This document shows, one piece after another, positions 53,270-62,975 of a stretch of DNA of 64,000 nt (position 1 is its first letter; every line of letters starts with the position of its first letter). Position numbers and translations under genes: made by a program. The notes under the pieces were generated by a model. It saw only the letters and a program-made list of their open reading frames with translations, did no database searches and had not been told where the DNA came from. This stretch comes from Streptomyces noursei ATCC 11455 (GTDB taxonomy: Bacteria; Actinomycetota; Actinomycetes; Streptomycetales; Streptomycetaceae), in NCBI RefSeq assembly GCF_001704275.1, contig NZ_CP011533.1, positions 6,634,001 through 6,698,000 of the forward strand, written 5' to 3'.

Positions 53270-53498
53270 GCCGGTTCACGTCACTTTGACGATGGCCATA
53301 GTGTCGATGTGACGCATCAGCCCCGCGGCCCCGTGGGCGCCCATGTGCGCCGAGCGCCGGCGGCGTTCCGCGGCCGGTGTGCGAGCATGAAGAAAGAGAA
53401 GGACAGCTCACGGGCAGCCGGAATTAATCCGGGGCGCCGCCGGTTACAGCTGTTCGCAACCGATGGCAAGCGGTCCGTACAACCCGGGAGAGATGTAG

Positions 53499-53852
53499 AT
53501 GAGCGTTCAGGACGAGACCACCGTCAGCGACGGCATCATCCTGTCCGACGCGGCCGCGTCGAAGGTCAAGAGCCTGCTGGAGCAGGAAGGCCGGGAAGAC
53601 CTCGCGCTGCGGGTGGCGGTCCAGCCCGGCGGCTGCTCCGGTCTGCGTTACCAGCTCTTCTTCGACGAGCGTTCGCTCGACGGCGATGTCGTCAAGGAGT
53701 TCGACGGTGTCAAGGTCGTCACCGACCGGATGAGCGCTCCCTACCTGGGCGGCGCCTCGATCGACTTCGTCGACACGATCGAGAAGCAGGGCTTCACGAT
53801 CGACAACCCGAACGCCACGGGCTCCTGCGCCTGCGGCGACTCCTTCAGCTGA
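53499..53852 (+). CDS. erpA: Iron-sulfur cluster carrier/insertion protein, A-type
   Basis: The ATG has GGGAGAG about six bases upstream. The 117-residue protein has the three cluster-binding cysteines of A-type carriers: QPGGCSGLRYQL, and GSCACGDSFS at the end (C-x-C). It accepts an Fe-S cluster and passes it to apo-enzymes such as LipA, NadA and respiratory proteins, all encoded in this window. It is divergent from nadA, a Fe-S enzyme, which is consistent with that link. Confidence 0.95.
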   Translation: MSVQDETTVSDGIILSDAAASKVKSLLEQEGREDLALRVAVQPGGCSGLRYQLFFDERSLDGDVVKEFDGVKVVTDRMSAPYLGGASIDFVDTIEKQGFTIDNPNATGSCACGDSFS

Positions 53853-53881
53853 CCCGATCTGGACCCACGGGTCACGACGGG

Positions 53882-53917
53882 CGAAGGCGGCGCTCCCGGC
53901 CGGGAGCGCCGCCTTCG
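53882..53917. terminator. Bidirectional terminator after erpA
   Basis: A perfect, almost loopless inverted repeat with 18-bp arms (cgaaggcggcgctcccgg and its complement) lies between erpA and the convergent membrane-anchored protein gene. Confidence 0.85.
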
Positions 53918-53945
53918 GCGTCTTCACCGTCCTGGCTTCACTGCC

Positions 53946-55427
53946 CTAGCGCGGCGCCACGGCCCTGCCGGACGAGCTGTCCACGACCTTCCGGCCGTCC
54001 AGCGGCTTCTCCAGCGTCACCGTCTTGCTGAAGTCCTTGGCGATCTTCACGCAGATCTGTCCGGGGTGCTCGTCCCTGGCGGTGACCGAGACCCGGACCG
54101 TGCCGTCCGACTCCTGCGCGCCGACCTCGTAGGTGCTGCACACCCCGCCCCAGAAGTGGACGGTCAACTTCCGGCCGCCGTCGGCCACCTCGTAGCCGGA
54201 CAGCGTCATCGCCGTCGTCCCGGGCGTGGACGGCTTCGGCGCGGGCGGCCGGCTGCCGCGCAGGAACTTCGGGTCCACCGCGGTCCCGGCGATCGTCGAG
54301 GTGCTGCCCGCCGTGCCCGCGGCGCCCGGTACGCGCACCGTGTAGAGCCAGGACGGCACCAGCACCTGTCCGCTGTGCGAGTACCGCGTGGCGAGTCCGA
54401 ACACCGCGCCGGTCACCTCGGACACCGGCCGGCTGCCGGTCGGCGCCGGCTCGCACGGGGCGATCCCGCCGCCCCCGGGCGCCTTGTCGCCCTTGTCCTG
54501 GAACGTGGGCGCGGACGGGCAGTGGGCCAGCGGCTGCATCGTCCGGCCGTCGCCACCCAGCTCGTTCAGGGTCGTGCGGGCGTCCCGGACGGGGTAGCTC
54601 GCACCCTTGACCGGATTGGCCAACTCGCCGCTGCCGCCTATCAGTTGACCGTCCGAACCGACCTGGAGCCGGCTCTGCCAGCCGAACGTCGGCAGCCCGC
54701 CGATCACCGGGTCGGCGGTCACCACCCGCACCGCGGCGTACGTCTGGTGCGTGTCGAGCCGGGCGTCCGGCTGGCCGAGCGCCGCCAGCACCGGCCGGAC
54801 CGCCTGCCGGGCCTTCGCCTCGGACGCCGGGCCGCTGCCGGCGTTCCCGCTCCCGCCGTCCCCGCCGTCCGCGCCGCCGCGGTAGGAGGGGCAGCCGGGC
54901 CGGTCGTCCACCAGCGGGCACTTGGTGCCGTCCCCGGCGCCGTACCGGTTGAAGACCCAGTTCCCCGCGCCGGTCCTGGCGACCCGCAGCGTGGTGCCCC
55001 GGCCGTCCGGCCCCGGCGTGCCCACCGTCCACCAGGCGCCGTCCGACCGCACGGTTCCGGACACGTCCAGTGCCTTCGCCAGCCGTTCCACGGCGGACCG
55101 GTCGACTTCGCCGGCGGGTCGGTACACGGGCGCCGACCGCGGGCCCTCGGGCAGCGTTCCCACCACGTGGTACCGGTCCCGGTGCGGACTCGGCTCGCCG
55201 ACCGCGATCGACGCGGAGTCCAGCGCCAACGGCGGGGGGTCGCCCTTGGCCGGGCCCGCCTGCCCGGTGCCGCCGGACGCGGACGAGGCCCAGTACGCCG
55301 CCCCGCCCCCGGCCACCAGCACCGCGCCGGCCACCGACGCGATCACCAGGGGGGTGCGCCGCCCGCGCCGGGTGGGGCGGGGGGACTGGGGGGTGTCCTG
55401 GTTCTGAGGGGTGTCCTCGGTGCTCAC
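53946..55427 (-). CDS. Membrane-anchored extracytoplasmic protein of unknown function
   Basis: The GTG at 55427 has AAGGAG eight bases upstream and gives 493 residues. A short cytoplasmic, Gln/Pro/Arg-rich head (TPQNQDTPQSPRPTRRGRRT) precedes one hydrophobic helix (PLVIASVAGAVLVAGGGAAY, about 26-46). The long remainder is predicted outside the membrane, rich in Gly/Pro/Thr, with several Cys (KCPLVDDRPGC, AHCPSA, APCEPAP, GGVCSTYEVG, QICVKIAK) that may form disulfides. The motif order matches conserved Streptomyces proteins located between erpA and the sugar kinase; I do not know a function. The absence of a lipobox argues for an anchored rather than a lipidated protein. Confidence 0.75.
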   Translation of the reverse strand: MSTEDTPQNQDTPQSPRPTRRGRRTPLVIASVAGAVLVAGGGAAYWASSASGGTGQAGPAKGDPPPLALDSASIAVGEPSPHRDRYHVVGTLPEGPRSAPVYRPAGEVDRSAVERLAKALDVSGTVRSDGAWWTVGTPGPDGRGTTLRVARTGAGNWVFNRYGAGDGTKCPLVDDRPGCPSYRGGADGGDGGSGNAGSGPASEAKARQAVRPVLAALGQPDARLDTHQTYAAVRVVTADPVIGGLPTFGWQSRLQVGSDGQLIGGSGELANPVKGASYPVRDARTTLNELGGDGRTMQPLAHCPSAPTFQDKGDKAPGGGGIAPCEPAPTGSRPVSEVTGAVFGLATRYSHSGQVLVPSWLYTVRVPGAAGTAGSTSTIAGTAVDPKFLRGSRPPAPKPSTPGTTAMTLSGYEVADGGRKLTVHFWGGVCSTYEVGAQESDGTVRVSVTARDEHPGQICVKIAKDFSKTVTLEKPLDGRKVVDSSSGRAVAPR

Positions 55428-55741
55428 CGCTTCGCTCCTTCAGCTCCGCCGGTCGTCTGACGTGCCACCCGGCAGGGTGGACGTCGATGGGACGGAGCGG
55501 GGGCGCGGGCGGTTCCCCGCAGGCCGGCCCCCTCGCCCGCCGCCCCGCACCGGCTGTGATCGCCCTCACAGCCCGGGGTGTCCGGCGGGAGATCGACACC
55601 CGCCCGGCAGGAGAAACGCCCTATTATGAGGTGTTTTCGCGCTGTGTCGAGTGTCCAGGAATGAGCAGGTGCCGGGCCCCCCGCCCGGTAGCGTTGCCCT
55701 CCGTCCGCCTACCCCACGCCCTCCGCAGGAGCAGACCCGCC
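55428..55741. other. Divergent intergenic region before the PfkB kinase gene
   Basis: The 314 bases carry the promoters of two divergent genes. TATTAT near 55622 and TAGCGT at 55689-55694 are possible -10 hexamers, neither with a good -35. No small gene or RNA is evident. Confidence 0.45.
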
Positions 55742-56716
55742 GTGCGTATTGCAGTCTCCGGCTCCATCGCCACCGATCACCTGATGACCTTCCCCGGCCG
55801 CTTCGCCGACCAGTTGGTCGCCGATCAGCTGCATACCGTCTCCCTGTCCTTCCTGGTCGACCAGCTCGACGTCCGCCGCGGCGGGGTCGCCCCCAACATC
55901 TGCTTCGGCATGGGCCAGCTCGGCATCCGGCCGATCCTGGTCGGCGCCGCCGGCAACGACTTCGAGGAGTACCGCGCCTGGCTCGACCGGCACGGCGTGG
56001 ACACCCGCTCGGTGCGGATCTCCGAGGTCCTGCACACCGCCCGCTTCGTCTGCACCACCGACGCCGACCACAACCAGATCGGCTCCTTCTACACCGGCGC
56101 CATGAGCGAGGCCCGGCTGATCGAGCTCCAGGCCGTGGCCGACCGGGTCGGCGGCCTGGATCTCGTGCTGATCGGCGCGGACGACCCGGAGGCGATGATC
56201 CGGCACACCGAGGAGTGCCGCACCCGCGGGATCCCGTTCGCCGCCGACTTCTCGCAGCAGATCGCCCGGATGGACGGCGAGAACATCCGCACCCTCATGG
56301 AGGGCGCCACCTACCTCTTCAACAACGAGTACGAGGCGGGGCTGATCGAGACCAAGACCGGCTGGACCGCCGAGGAGATCCTCGCCAAGGTCGGCACCCG
56401 CGTCACCACCCTCGGCTCCAACGGCGTCCGCATCGAGCGGGTGGGCCAGCCGGACATCGAGGTCGGCGTCCCCGAGGAGAAGGTCAAGGCCGACCCGACC
56501 GGCGTCGGCGACGCCTTCCGGGCCGGCTTCCTGTCCGGCCTGGCCTGGGGCGTCGGCCTGGAGCGCGCCGCCCAGGTCGGCTGCATGCTGGCCACCCTGG
56601 TCATCGAGACCGTCGGCACCCAGGAGTACGAGCTGCACCGCAGCCACTTCATGGACCGCTTCACCAAGGCGTACGGCCACGAGGCCGCCGCCGAGGTCCA
56701 GCAGCACCTGCTCTGA
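55742..56716 (+). CDS. PfkB-family carbohydrate (adenosine-kinase-like) kinase
   Basis: The GTG with AGGAG 10 bases upstream gives 324 residues. It starts MRIAVSGSIATDHLMTFPGR and has RRGGVAPNICFGMGQLG (PfkB signature 1 region with GG), LVGAAGNDFEEYRAWLDRHG, IRTLMEGATYLFNNEYEAGL, and the nucleotide/anion-hole motif DPTGVGDAFRAGFLSGLAWG with the catalytic Asp. It phosphorylates a sugar or nucleoside; the HxxDH-like substrate loop resembles bacterial adenosine kinases. It lies before, and convergent with, the desulfurase-TusA gene. Confidence 0.93.
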   Translation: MRIAVSGSIATDHLMTFPGRFADQLVADQLHTVSLSFLVDQLDVRRGGVAPNICFGMGQLGIRPILVGAAGNDFEEYRAWLDRHGVDTRSVRISEVLHTARFVCTTDADHNQIGSFYTGAMSEARLIELQAVADRVGGLDLVLIGADDPEAMIRHTEECRTRGIPFAADFSQQIARMDGENIRTLMEGATYLFNNEYEAGLIETKTGWTAEEILAKVGTRVTTLGSNGVRIERVGQPDIEVGVPEEKVKADPTGVGDAFRAGFLSGLAWGVGLERAAQVGCMLATLVIETVGTQEYELHRSHFMDRFTKAYGHEAAAEVQQHLL

Positions 56717-56735
56717 ACCCCGCCGGGCCCCTGCC

Positions 56736-58157
56736 TCAGACGCGGCGCCGCACCACGTACGCGGCGCCGCGCTCCGCGGGCTCCTCGCCCACGTACTCCT
56801 GCTCCCGCATCGCGCACCAGGCGGGGATGTCCTGCCGCGCCGCCGCGTCGTCGGAGAGCACCGTCACCGTGGCGCCGAGGGGCACCTCGCCGATCACCTT
56901 CGCCAACTCGATGACCGGAACGGGGCAGCGCCGACCGAGCGCGTCCACCACCAGCCCGGCCGCGGCCGGCTCGGCGGCCGGCTCCCCGGCGCCGGCCGCC
57001 GAGCGCGCCGGCTCCTGCGCCGGCACCCCGAACCGCTCCCGCACCGACCGCACCGCCTCCGGCAGCACCGTCAGGAACCGCTCCACCTCCGCCGCCTCCG
57101 TGCCGTACGGCAGCGAGACCCGGACGTTCCCCTCGGACAGCACGCCCATCGCGCGCAGCACATGGCTCGGCGTCAGCGTGCTGGACGTACACGACGAACC
57201 GGAGGAAACGGAGAAGCCGGCCCGGTCCAACTCGTGCAGCAACGCCTCCCCGTCGACATAGAGACAGGAGAAGGTGACGAGATGCGGCAGCCGCCGCACC
57301 GGATCGCCGACCACCTCCACGTCCGGCACCAGCCCCGGCACCCCGGCACGGATCCGCTCCACCAACCCCCGCAGCCGAGCCGCCTCGTCGGGCCCGCTCT
57401 CCGCGGCGGCCCGCAGGGCGCGCAGCGCCGCCGCCGCGGCCACCACCGCCGGGAGGTTGCCGAACCCCGGGCTGCGGCCCGACTCCCGCTCGTCCAGCGG
57501 CCCCTGGGGCGCGAACCGAGTCCCCTTGCGGACCACCAGCAGTCCCACCCCGGGCGGCCCGCCCCACTTGTGCGCGCTCGCCGTCAGCACGGACCAGGCA
57601 CCGGGCACCGGCCCCCACGGCACCGACTGCGCCGCGTCCACCAGCAACGGCACCCCGGCCTCCCGACAGCGGGCGGCCACCTCCCGCACCGGCTGCTCGG
57701 TGCCCACCTCGTGGTTGGCGGACTGCAGACAGACCAGCGCGGTGTCCCCGCCGAGCACGTCGGCCACCGCGGCCTGTGCCACCCGGCCCGTCCGGTCCAC
57801 CGGAACCTCCGTCACCGTGCCGCCGGCCGCGGCGTGCACCTCGGCGGCGTGCAGCACGGAGGAGTGCTCGACGGCGGAGTGCACCAGCCGCCGACCGACA
57901 CGCCGACGGGCGGCCAGGACGCCGAACATGCCCGAATGCACCGCATGCGTCCCCGAAGGGGTGAACGTCAGCTCGTCCGGACGGCACCCCACCGCATCGG
58001 CGGCGGCCTCCCGCGCCGCATCCAGCAGCAACCGGGCCCGCCGCCCCTCGCGGTACAGACGGGCCGGGTCGGCCCATCCCTCGTCCAGCGCGGCGAGCAG
58101 GGCCTCCCGGGCGACGGGATGCAGCGGAGCGGCGGAGGCGGCGTCGAAGTAGGGCAC
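56736..58157 (-). CDS. Cysteine desulfurase fused to a TusA sulfurtransferase domain
   Basis: The GTG at 58157 lies seven bases after TACCGT, a leaderless-type start, and gives 473 residues. Residues about 1-385 are a class-V NifS/IscS-like aminotransferase: YFDAASAAPLHPVAREALL, LTASAHKWGGPPGVGLL (PLP Lys197), and SVSSGSSCTSSTLTPSHVLR (active Cys323). A linker rich in Ala/Glu/Pro leads to a TusA domain, VVDALGRRCPVPVIELAK, with sulfur-accepting Cys411 in the CPxP motif. The fusion joins sulfur removal from cysteine to persulfide relay within one chain. Its target (Fe-S assembly, tRNA thiolation or cofactor synthesis) is unproven. It is divergent from ctaC. Confidence 0.95.
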   Translation of the reverse strand: MPYFDAASAAPLHPVAREALLAALDEGWADPARLYREGRRARLLLDAAREAAADAVGCRPDELTFTPSGTHAVHSGMFGVLAARRRVGRRLVHSAVEHSSVLHAAEVHAAAGGTVTEVPVDRTGRVAQAAVADVLGGDTALVCLQSANHEVGTEQPVREVAARCREAGVPLLVDAAQSVPWGPVPGAWSVLTASAHKWGGPPGVGLLVVRKGTRFAPQGPLDERESGRSPGFGNLPAVVAAAAALRALRAAAESGPDEAARLRGLVERIRAGVPGLVPDVEVVGDPVRRLPHLVTFSCLYVDGEALLHELDRAGFSVSSGSSCTSSTLTPSHVLRAMGVLSEGNVRVSLPYGTEAAEVERFLTVLPEAVRSVRERFGVPAQEPARSAAGAGEPAAEPAAAGLVVDALGRRCPVPVIELAKVIGEVPLGATVTVLSDDAAARQDIPAWCAMREQEYVGEEPAERGAAYVVRRRV

Positions 58158-58275
58158 GTACGAGACGGTAGAGCACCGGCCGCCGGGCCGCCGGACGGGT
58201 CGCCGGGCGGGCCGTCAGATGCCCGGCGGCGACGGGTGATCGGGGCCCGGAAGGCCCGTCCCCGAAGGGCTTGGC

Positions 58276-58290
58276 CACCCCTTAGGGGTG
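58276..58290. promoter_or_regulatory. Palindrome upstream of ctaC
   Basis: CACCCCTTAGGGGTG is a 15-base palindrome in the divergent gap between the desulfurase gene and ctaC. The C-rich/G-rich core recalls copper-repressor (CsoR) operators of actinobacteria, which would make sense for a copper oxidase; this is speculative. A second small hairpin lies at 58343-58371. Confidence 0.35.
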
Positions 58291-58342
58291 CGACGCGGCG
58301 CGTTGGGCACCCTCCCCGCGCGACCCCAAATAGCGTCCAGTA

Positions 58343-58371
58343 GGGTTTGGTCCGCATAAACATCCAAACCC
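58343..58371 (+). other. Hairpin in ctaC leader
   Basis: Arms gggtttgg / ccaaaccc enclose a 13-base, A-rich loop in the presumed ctaC 5' leader, 80 bases before the start codon. It is possibly regulatory; no riboswitch class is recognised. Confidence 0.4.
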
Positions 58372-58451
58372 CTGCCCGAAGCAGGGCGGCGACCGACCAG
58401 CGAGTAAGGCCGCAGCCGACCGCTCGGGCGAGACTCTCGGGAAGGCGCTAC

Positions 58452-59414
58452 GTGAGTCCCAACGGCTCCGACCGCTCGTCGCGGCGCCCGATGCGGCGGA
58501 AGCTGCCGCAGGTGCTTGCTGCGGGCCTGGTCCTGGCGACCGCGACTGGTTGCACATCAAAGGACTTCCCCCGCCTCGGCATGCCAACGCCCGTCACCGA
58601 CGAGGCGCCGCGGATCCTCTCTCTTTGGCAGGGCTCCTGGGCCGCCGCCCTCGCAACGGGCGTGCTGGTCTGGGGCCTGATCATCTGGAGCGTGATCTTC
58701 CACCGCCGTAGCAGGACCAAGGTGGAGGTCCCCGCTCAGACGCGGTACAACATGCCGATCGAGGCGTTGTACACCATTGTCCCGTTCATCATCATCGCGG
58801 TGCTCTTCTACTTCACCGCCCGTGATGAGAGCGCGCTCCTCAAGACGTCCAAGAAGCCGGACCACGTCATCAACGTCGTGGGCTTCCAGTGGAGCTGGGC
58901 GTTCAACTACCTGGAGAACGTGGACGGCAACCCCGCGACCACGAACATCAATTCTCCGGAGCTCGCCGCGATCCCGGACAAGTGGAAGAAGTCCGCGCCC
59001 CAGGGTGCGGACGGCGTCTACGACTACGGCACGCCGGCCACGCGCAACCCGCAGACCGGCAACCCGGGCCCGACGCTCTGGCTGCCGAAGGGCGAGACGG
59101 TCCAGTTCGTGCTGACCTCGCGGGATGTCATCCACTCCTTCTGGGTGGTGCCGTTCCTGATGAAGCAGGACGTCATCCCGGGCCACACCAACGTCTTCGA
59201 GGTGACCCCCAACAAGGAGGGCACCTTCATGGGCAAGTGCGCCGAGCTCTGCGGCGTCGACCACTCCCGGATGCTCTTCAACGTCAAGGTCGTCTCGCCT
59301 GCCAAGTACCGGCAGCACCTGAAGGACCTGGCGGCGAAGGGTCAGACCGGATACCTGCCGGCGGGTATCAAGCAGACTGACCACGCCAGGAATGCGGAGA
59401 CCAAGAACCAGTGA
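58452..59414 (+). CDS. ctaC: Cytochrome c oxidase subunit II
   Basis: The GTG has GAAGG eight bases upstream and gives 320 residues. A signal-type segment ends [13 protein letters not shown], a weak lipobox (ATGC). Two helices follow ([33 protein letters not shown]) and then a CuA domain with [24 protein letters not shown] and FQWSWAFNY. This subunit takes electrons into the aa3 oxidase; actinobacteria pass them through an associated bc1 complex. The GTG of ctaD overlaps its TGA by four bases, so ctaC-ctaD are coupled. Confidence 0.97.
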   Translation: MSPNGSDRSSRRPMRRKLPQVLAAGLVLATATGCTSKDFPRLGMPTPVTDEAPRILSLWQGSWAAALATGVLVWGLIIWSVIFHRRSRTKVEVPAQTRYNMPIEALYTIVPFIIIAVLFYFTARDESALLKTSKKPDHVINVVGFQWSWAFNYLENVDGNPATTNINSPELAAIPDKWKKSAPQGADGVYDYGTPATRNPQTGNPGPTLWLPKGETVQFVLTSRDVIHSFWVVPFLMKQDVIPGHTNVFEVTPNKEGTFMGKCAELCGVDHSRMLFNVKVVSPAKYRQHLKDLAAKGQTGYLPAGIKQTDHARNAETKNQ

Positions 59415-61141
59415 GCATCCTCAACGAACCTCAGGGTGCCGCCGCCGAATCGGCTCCGGCAGCACCACCCGTACGCAAGAAGCAACCCGGTATCGCTGCC
59501 GTCAAGTGGCTCACGACCACTGACCACAAGACCATCGGCACGATGTACCTGGTCACGTCGTTCGCGTTCTTCTGCATCGGCGGCCTGATGGCGCTCCTCA
59601 TGCGCGCCGAGCTGGCCCGCCCGGGTACGCAGATCATGTCGAACGAGCAGTTCAACCAGGCGTTCACGATGCACGGCACGATCATGCTGCTGATGTTCGC
59701 GACGCCGCTGTTCGCCGGTTTCGCGAACTGGATCATGCCGCTGCAGATCGGCGCGCCCGACGTGGCGTTCCCGCGGCTGAACATGTTCGCCTACTGGCTC
59801 TACCTCTTCGGCTCGCTGATCGCGGTCGCCGGCTTCCTCACCCCGCAGGGCGCGGCGGACTTCGGTTGGTTCGCCTACTCGCCGCTCTCGGACGCGGTGC
59901 GTTCGCCTGGCGTCGGCGCGGACATGTGGATCATGGGTCTGGCCTTCTCCGGCTTCGGTACGATCCTCGGTTCGGTCAACTTCATCACCACCATCATCTG
60001 CATGCGTGCCCCGGGCATGACGATGTTCCGGATGCCGATCTTCACCTGGAACGTGCTGCTGACCGGTGTGCTGGTCCTGCTCGCCTTCCCGGTGCTGGCC
60101 GCCGCGCTGTTCGCCCTGGAGGCGGACCGTAAATTCGGTGCGCATGTCTTCGACGCCGCCAATGGTGGCGCACTGCTCTGGCAACACCTCTTCTGGTTCT
60201 TCGGGCATCCGGAGGTGTACATCATCGCCCTGCCGTTCTTCGGCATCATTTCCGAGGTCATTCCGGTCTTCTCCCGGAAGCCGATGTTCGGTTACATCGG
60301 TCTGATCGCCGCGACGGTTTCCATTGCCGGTCTTTCGGTGACGGTGTGGGCCCACCACATGTATGTGACGGGCGGCGTGCTGTTGCCGTTCTTCTCCTTC
60401 ATGACGTTCCTGATCGCCGTTCCGACCGGTGTGAAGTTCTTCAACTGGATCGGCACGATGTGGAAGGGCTCGCTGTCCTTCGAGACGCCGATGCTCTGGG
60501 CGATCGGCTTCCTGATCACCTTCACCTTCGGTGGTCTGACCGGCGTCATCCTGGCGTCGCCGCCGATGGACTTCCACATCTCCGACTCGTACTTCGTGGT
60601 GGCCCACTTCCACTACGTGGTCTTCGGCACGGTCGTCTTCGCGATGTTCGCCGGCTTCCACTTCTGGTGGCCGAAGTTCACCGGCAAGATGCTCGACGAG
60701 CGGCTCGGTAAGATCACCTTCTGGACGCTGTTCGTGGGCTTCCACGGCACGTTCCTGGTCCAGCACTGGCTGGGCGCCGAGGGCATGCCCCGCCGCTACG
60801 CGGACTACCTCGCCGCCGACGGCTTCACCACGCTGAACACCATCTCCACGATCAGCTCGTTCCTGCTGGGCATGTCGATCCTGCCGTTCCTCTACAACGT
60901 CTGGAAGACCGCCAAGTACGGCCAGAAGGTCGGCGTGGACGACCCGTGGGGCTACGGCCGTTCGCTGGAGTGGGCGACCTCCTGCCCGCCGCCGCGGCAC
61001 AACTTCCTCACCCTGCCGCGCATTCGCTCCGAATCCCCGGCGTTCGATCTGCACCACCCCGAGATCGCGGCGCTGGACGCGCTGCACAACGGTCACGAGG
61101 GTGACAAGGCGCTGGCCGGCGGCAAGGAGGCGGGCAAGTGA
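59411..61141 (+). CDS. ctaD: Cytochrome c oxidase subunit I
   Basis: The start GTG at 59411 overlaps the ctaC stop (GTGA). The 576-residue protein has about 12 hydrophobic helices, with heme-copper ligands in [29 protein letters not shown] (CuB His and the cross-linked Tyr), [10 protein letters not shown] and [11 protein letters not shown]. These define an aa3-type terminal oxidase that reduces oxygen and pumps protons. A Lys/Gly-rich tail follows the last helix. It is coupled to ctaF through a second GTGA overlap at 61138. Confidence 0.98.
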   Translation: MSILNEPQGAAAESAPAAPPVRKKQPGIAAVKWLTTTDHKTIGTMYLVTSFAFFCIGGLMALLMRAELARPGTQIMSNEQFNQAFTMHGTIMLLMFATPLFAGFANWIMPLQIGAPDVAFPRLNMFAYWLYLFGSLIAVAGFLTPQGAADFGWFAYSPLSDAVRSPGVGADMWIMGLAFSGFGTILGSVNFITTIICMRAPGMTMFRMPIFTWNVLLTGVLVLLAFPVLAAALFALEADRKFGAHVFDAANGGALLWQHLFWFFGHPEVYIIALPFFGIISEVIPVFSRKPMFGYIGLIAATVSIAGLSVTVWAHHMYVTGGVLLPFFSFMTFLIAVPTGVKFFNWIGTMWKGSLSFETPMLWAIGFLITFTFGGLTGVILASPPMDFHISDSYFVVAHFHYVVFGTVVFAMFAGFHFWWPKFTGKMLDERLGKITFWTLFVGFHGTFLVQHWLGAEGMPRRYADYLAADGFTTLNTISTISSFLLGMSILPFLYNVWKTAKYGQKVGVDDPWGYGRSLEWATSCPPPRHNFLTLPRIRSESPAFDLHHPEIAALDALHNGHEGDKALAGGKEAGK

Positions 61142-61536
61142 AGATCCAGGGCAAGATGTTCATCTGGCTGAGCGTCTTCATCCTCGCCATGGCGGTCGTC
61201 TACGGCGTGTGGTCGAAGGAGCCGGCCGGTACCACGGCGCTCTTCCTGGCCTTCGGCCTGTGCATCATGGTCGGCTACTACCTGGCCTTCACGGCCCGGC
61301 GGGTCGACGCGGGCGCGCAGGACAACGAGGACGCCGAGGTCGCGGACGACGCCGGTGAGCTGGGCTTCTTCAGCCCGCACAGCTGGCAGCCGCTCTCCCT
61401 GGCGATCGGTGGCGCACTCGCCTTCCTGGGTGTCGTCTTCGGTTTCTGGCTGCTGTACTTCTCCCTGCCGGTGATCCTCGTGGGTCTCTTCGGCTGGGTC
61501 TTCGAGTACTACCACGGCGAGAACCGCACCCAGTAG
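61138..61536 (+). CDS. ctaF: Cytochrome c oxidase subunit IV (actinobacterial)
   Basis: The GTG at 61138 overlaps the ctaD stop codon. The 132-residue protein starts [20 protein letters not shown], has four hydrophobic segments and ends [11 protein letters not shown], the layout of actinobacterial CtaF, which stabilises the aa3 oxidase. Membership of the ctaC-ctaD-ctaF operon supports the call; subunit III (ctaE) lies separately at the window end. Confidence 0.94.
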   Translation: MKIQGKMFIWLSVFILAMAVVYGVWSKEPAGTTALFLAFGLCIMVGYYLAFTARRVDAGAQDNEDAEVADDAGELGFFSPHSWQPLSLAIGGALAFLGVVFGFWLLYFSLPVILVGLFGWVFEYYHGENRTQ

Positions 61537-61578
61537 CACGCTTCGCGCGAGCAAGGCGGCGGACACGCCGTACGGACG

Positions 61579-61608
61579 GGCCCGGACACTCCAACAGGTG
61601 TCCGGGCC
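61579..61608 (+). terminator. Terminator of the ctaCDF operon
   Basis: Inverted repeat with 11-bp arms (ggcccggacac / gtgtccgggcc) and an 8-base A-rich loop, 42 bases beyond the ctaF stop. Confidence 0.8.
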
Positions 61609-61666
61609 TGACCCGTTTGCAGTCATCCAACGCGCCGCCGAACGGGATACTTCGTACGTTTGGGGC

Positions 61667-62944
61667 ATGAGTCACAGACCTCGAACCCGGACGGTGCTGA
61701 GCTGCGGCCTCCTGCTCGTGCCCCTCGCGGTGAGCACCACCGCGTGCGGGGGCTCGTCGTCGGAACCGCTCTCGGCCAATCCCTACGACGCGTCCGACCA
61801 GATATCGACGAACATCCCGGCGGACGGCCGGCACAAGGCGGACCCCGACAAGCCGCTTGAGGTCTCCCTCAAGGGCGACGATTCCCGGATCACGGATGTG
61901 ACCGCCACCGACGCGACCGGCCGCTACGTCCACGGTGAACTCAGCGCCGACGGCCGGCGCTGGCGCACCACCGCGCCGCTGGCCGCCGGCACGCGCTACA
62001 CGGTGCAGGTCAGCACCGAGGAGGAGGACGGCACCCCGGGCCGCAAGACCCTGGTGGTCAACACCAAGGACGCGGACGACCGGCTGACCGTCAAGTTCGG
62101 CCCGGAGAGCGGCCGGTACGGCGTCGGCCAGCCGATCACCGCCGAACTCAGCAAGTCCGTCACCGACCCCAAGGCCCGGGCCATCGTCGAGAGCGCCCTG
62201 AAGGTCGACTCCTCGCCCCGCGTGGAGGGTTCCTGGCACTGGGTGGACGGCAAGAAACTGCACTTCCGCCCCAAGGAGTACTGGCCCGCCCACGCCACCG
62301 TCGCCGTCCACAGCAACCTCGACGGCCTGAAGATCGCCGGCGGGCTCTACGGCGGCCCGGCCAAGCCGATCCGGCTCACCACCGGCGACCGGCTGGAGGC
62401 CGTCACCGACGCCGCCGCGCACCAGATGACCGTGCTCCGCAACGGCAAGGCCATCAACACCATCCCGGTCACCACCGGAAAGCCCGGCTTCTCCACCCGC
62501 AACGGCGTCAAGGTCGTGCTCGGCAAGGAGAGCTTCGTGCGGATGCGCAGCGCCACCGTGGGCATCGCCGCCGGCAGTTCCGACGCCTACGACCTGCCGG
62601 TCCACTGGGCGACCCGGGTCACCTGGAGCGGCGAGTACGTGCACGCCGCGCCCTGGTCGGTCGGCTCCCAGGGGGCCGCCAACGTCAGCCACGGCTGCAC
62701 CGGCATGTCCACCGGCAACGCCCAGTGGTTCTTCAACACCGTGCGGGTCGGCGACATCGTCAAGGTCGTCAACAGCGGCGGCGCCACCATGACGCCGTTC
62801 GACAACGGCTTCGGCGACTGGAACATGCCCTGGAAGGAATGGCGCGCCGGCAGCGCGCTCAAGAACACGGCCCCCACGACCACAGGCGCGGCCGAGCGGG
62901 GGCAGAATCCCGCCGCCGACGCCCGGCTGCGCCCGCAGGTCTGA
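61667..62944 (+). CDS. L,D-transpeptidase (YkuD) with Ig-like domain, exported
   Basis: The ATG at 61667 has a TACGTT hexamer six bases upstream and GGGG close by. The 425-residue protein has a signal-type segment (LSCGLLLVPLAVSTTACGGSS) with an atypical lipobox, TTAC rather than a Leu-containing one. Two Ig-like domains follow, then the YkuD domain with HAAPWSVGSQGAANVSHGCT, the HGC motif (Cys344). It cross-links peptidoglycan stems by L,D-transpeptidation (3-3 bonds) and may be membrane-attached. Its position after the cta operon is probably incidental, since a terminator separates them. Confidence 0.93.
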   Translation: MSHRPRTRTVLSCGLLLVPLAVSTTACGGSSSEPLSANPYDASDQISTNIPADGRHKADPDKPLEVSLKGDDSRITDVTATDATGRYVHGELSADGRRWRTTAPLAAGTRYTVQVSTEEEDGTPGRKTLVVNTKDADDRLTVKFGPESGRYGVGQPITAELSKSVTDPKARAIVESALKVDSSPRVEGSWHWVDGKKLHFRPKEYWPAHATVAVHSNLDGLKIAGGLYGGPAKPIRLTTGDRLEAVTDAAAHQMTVLRNGKAINTIPVTTGKPGFSTRNGVKVVLGKESFVRMRSATVGIAAGSSDAYDLPVHWATRVTWSGEYVHAAPWSVGSQGAANVSHGCTGMSTGNAQWFFNTVRVGDIVKVVNSGGATMTPFDNGFGDWNMPWKEWRAGSALKNTAPTTTGAAERGQNPAADARLRPQV

Positions 62945-62975
62945 GGGGCGCTCAGCGCCCCCTTGAGGGCCTCGC

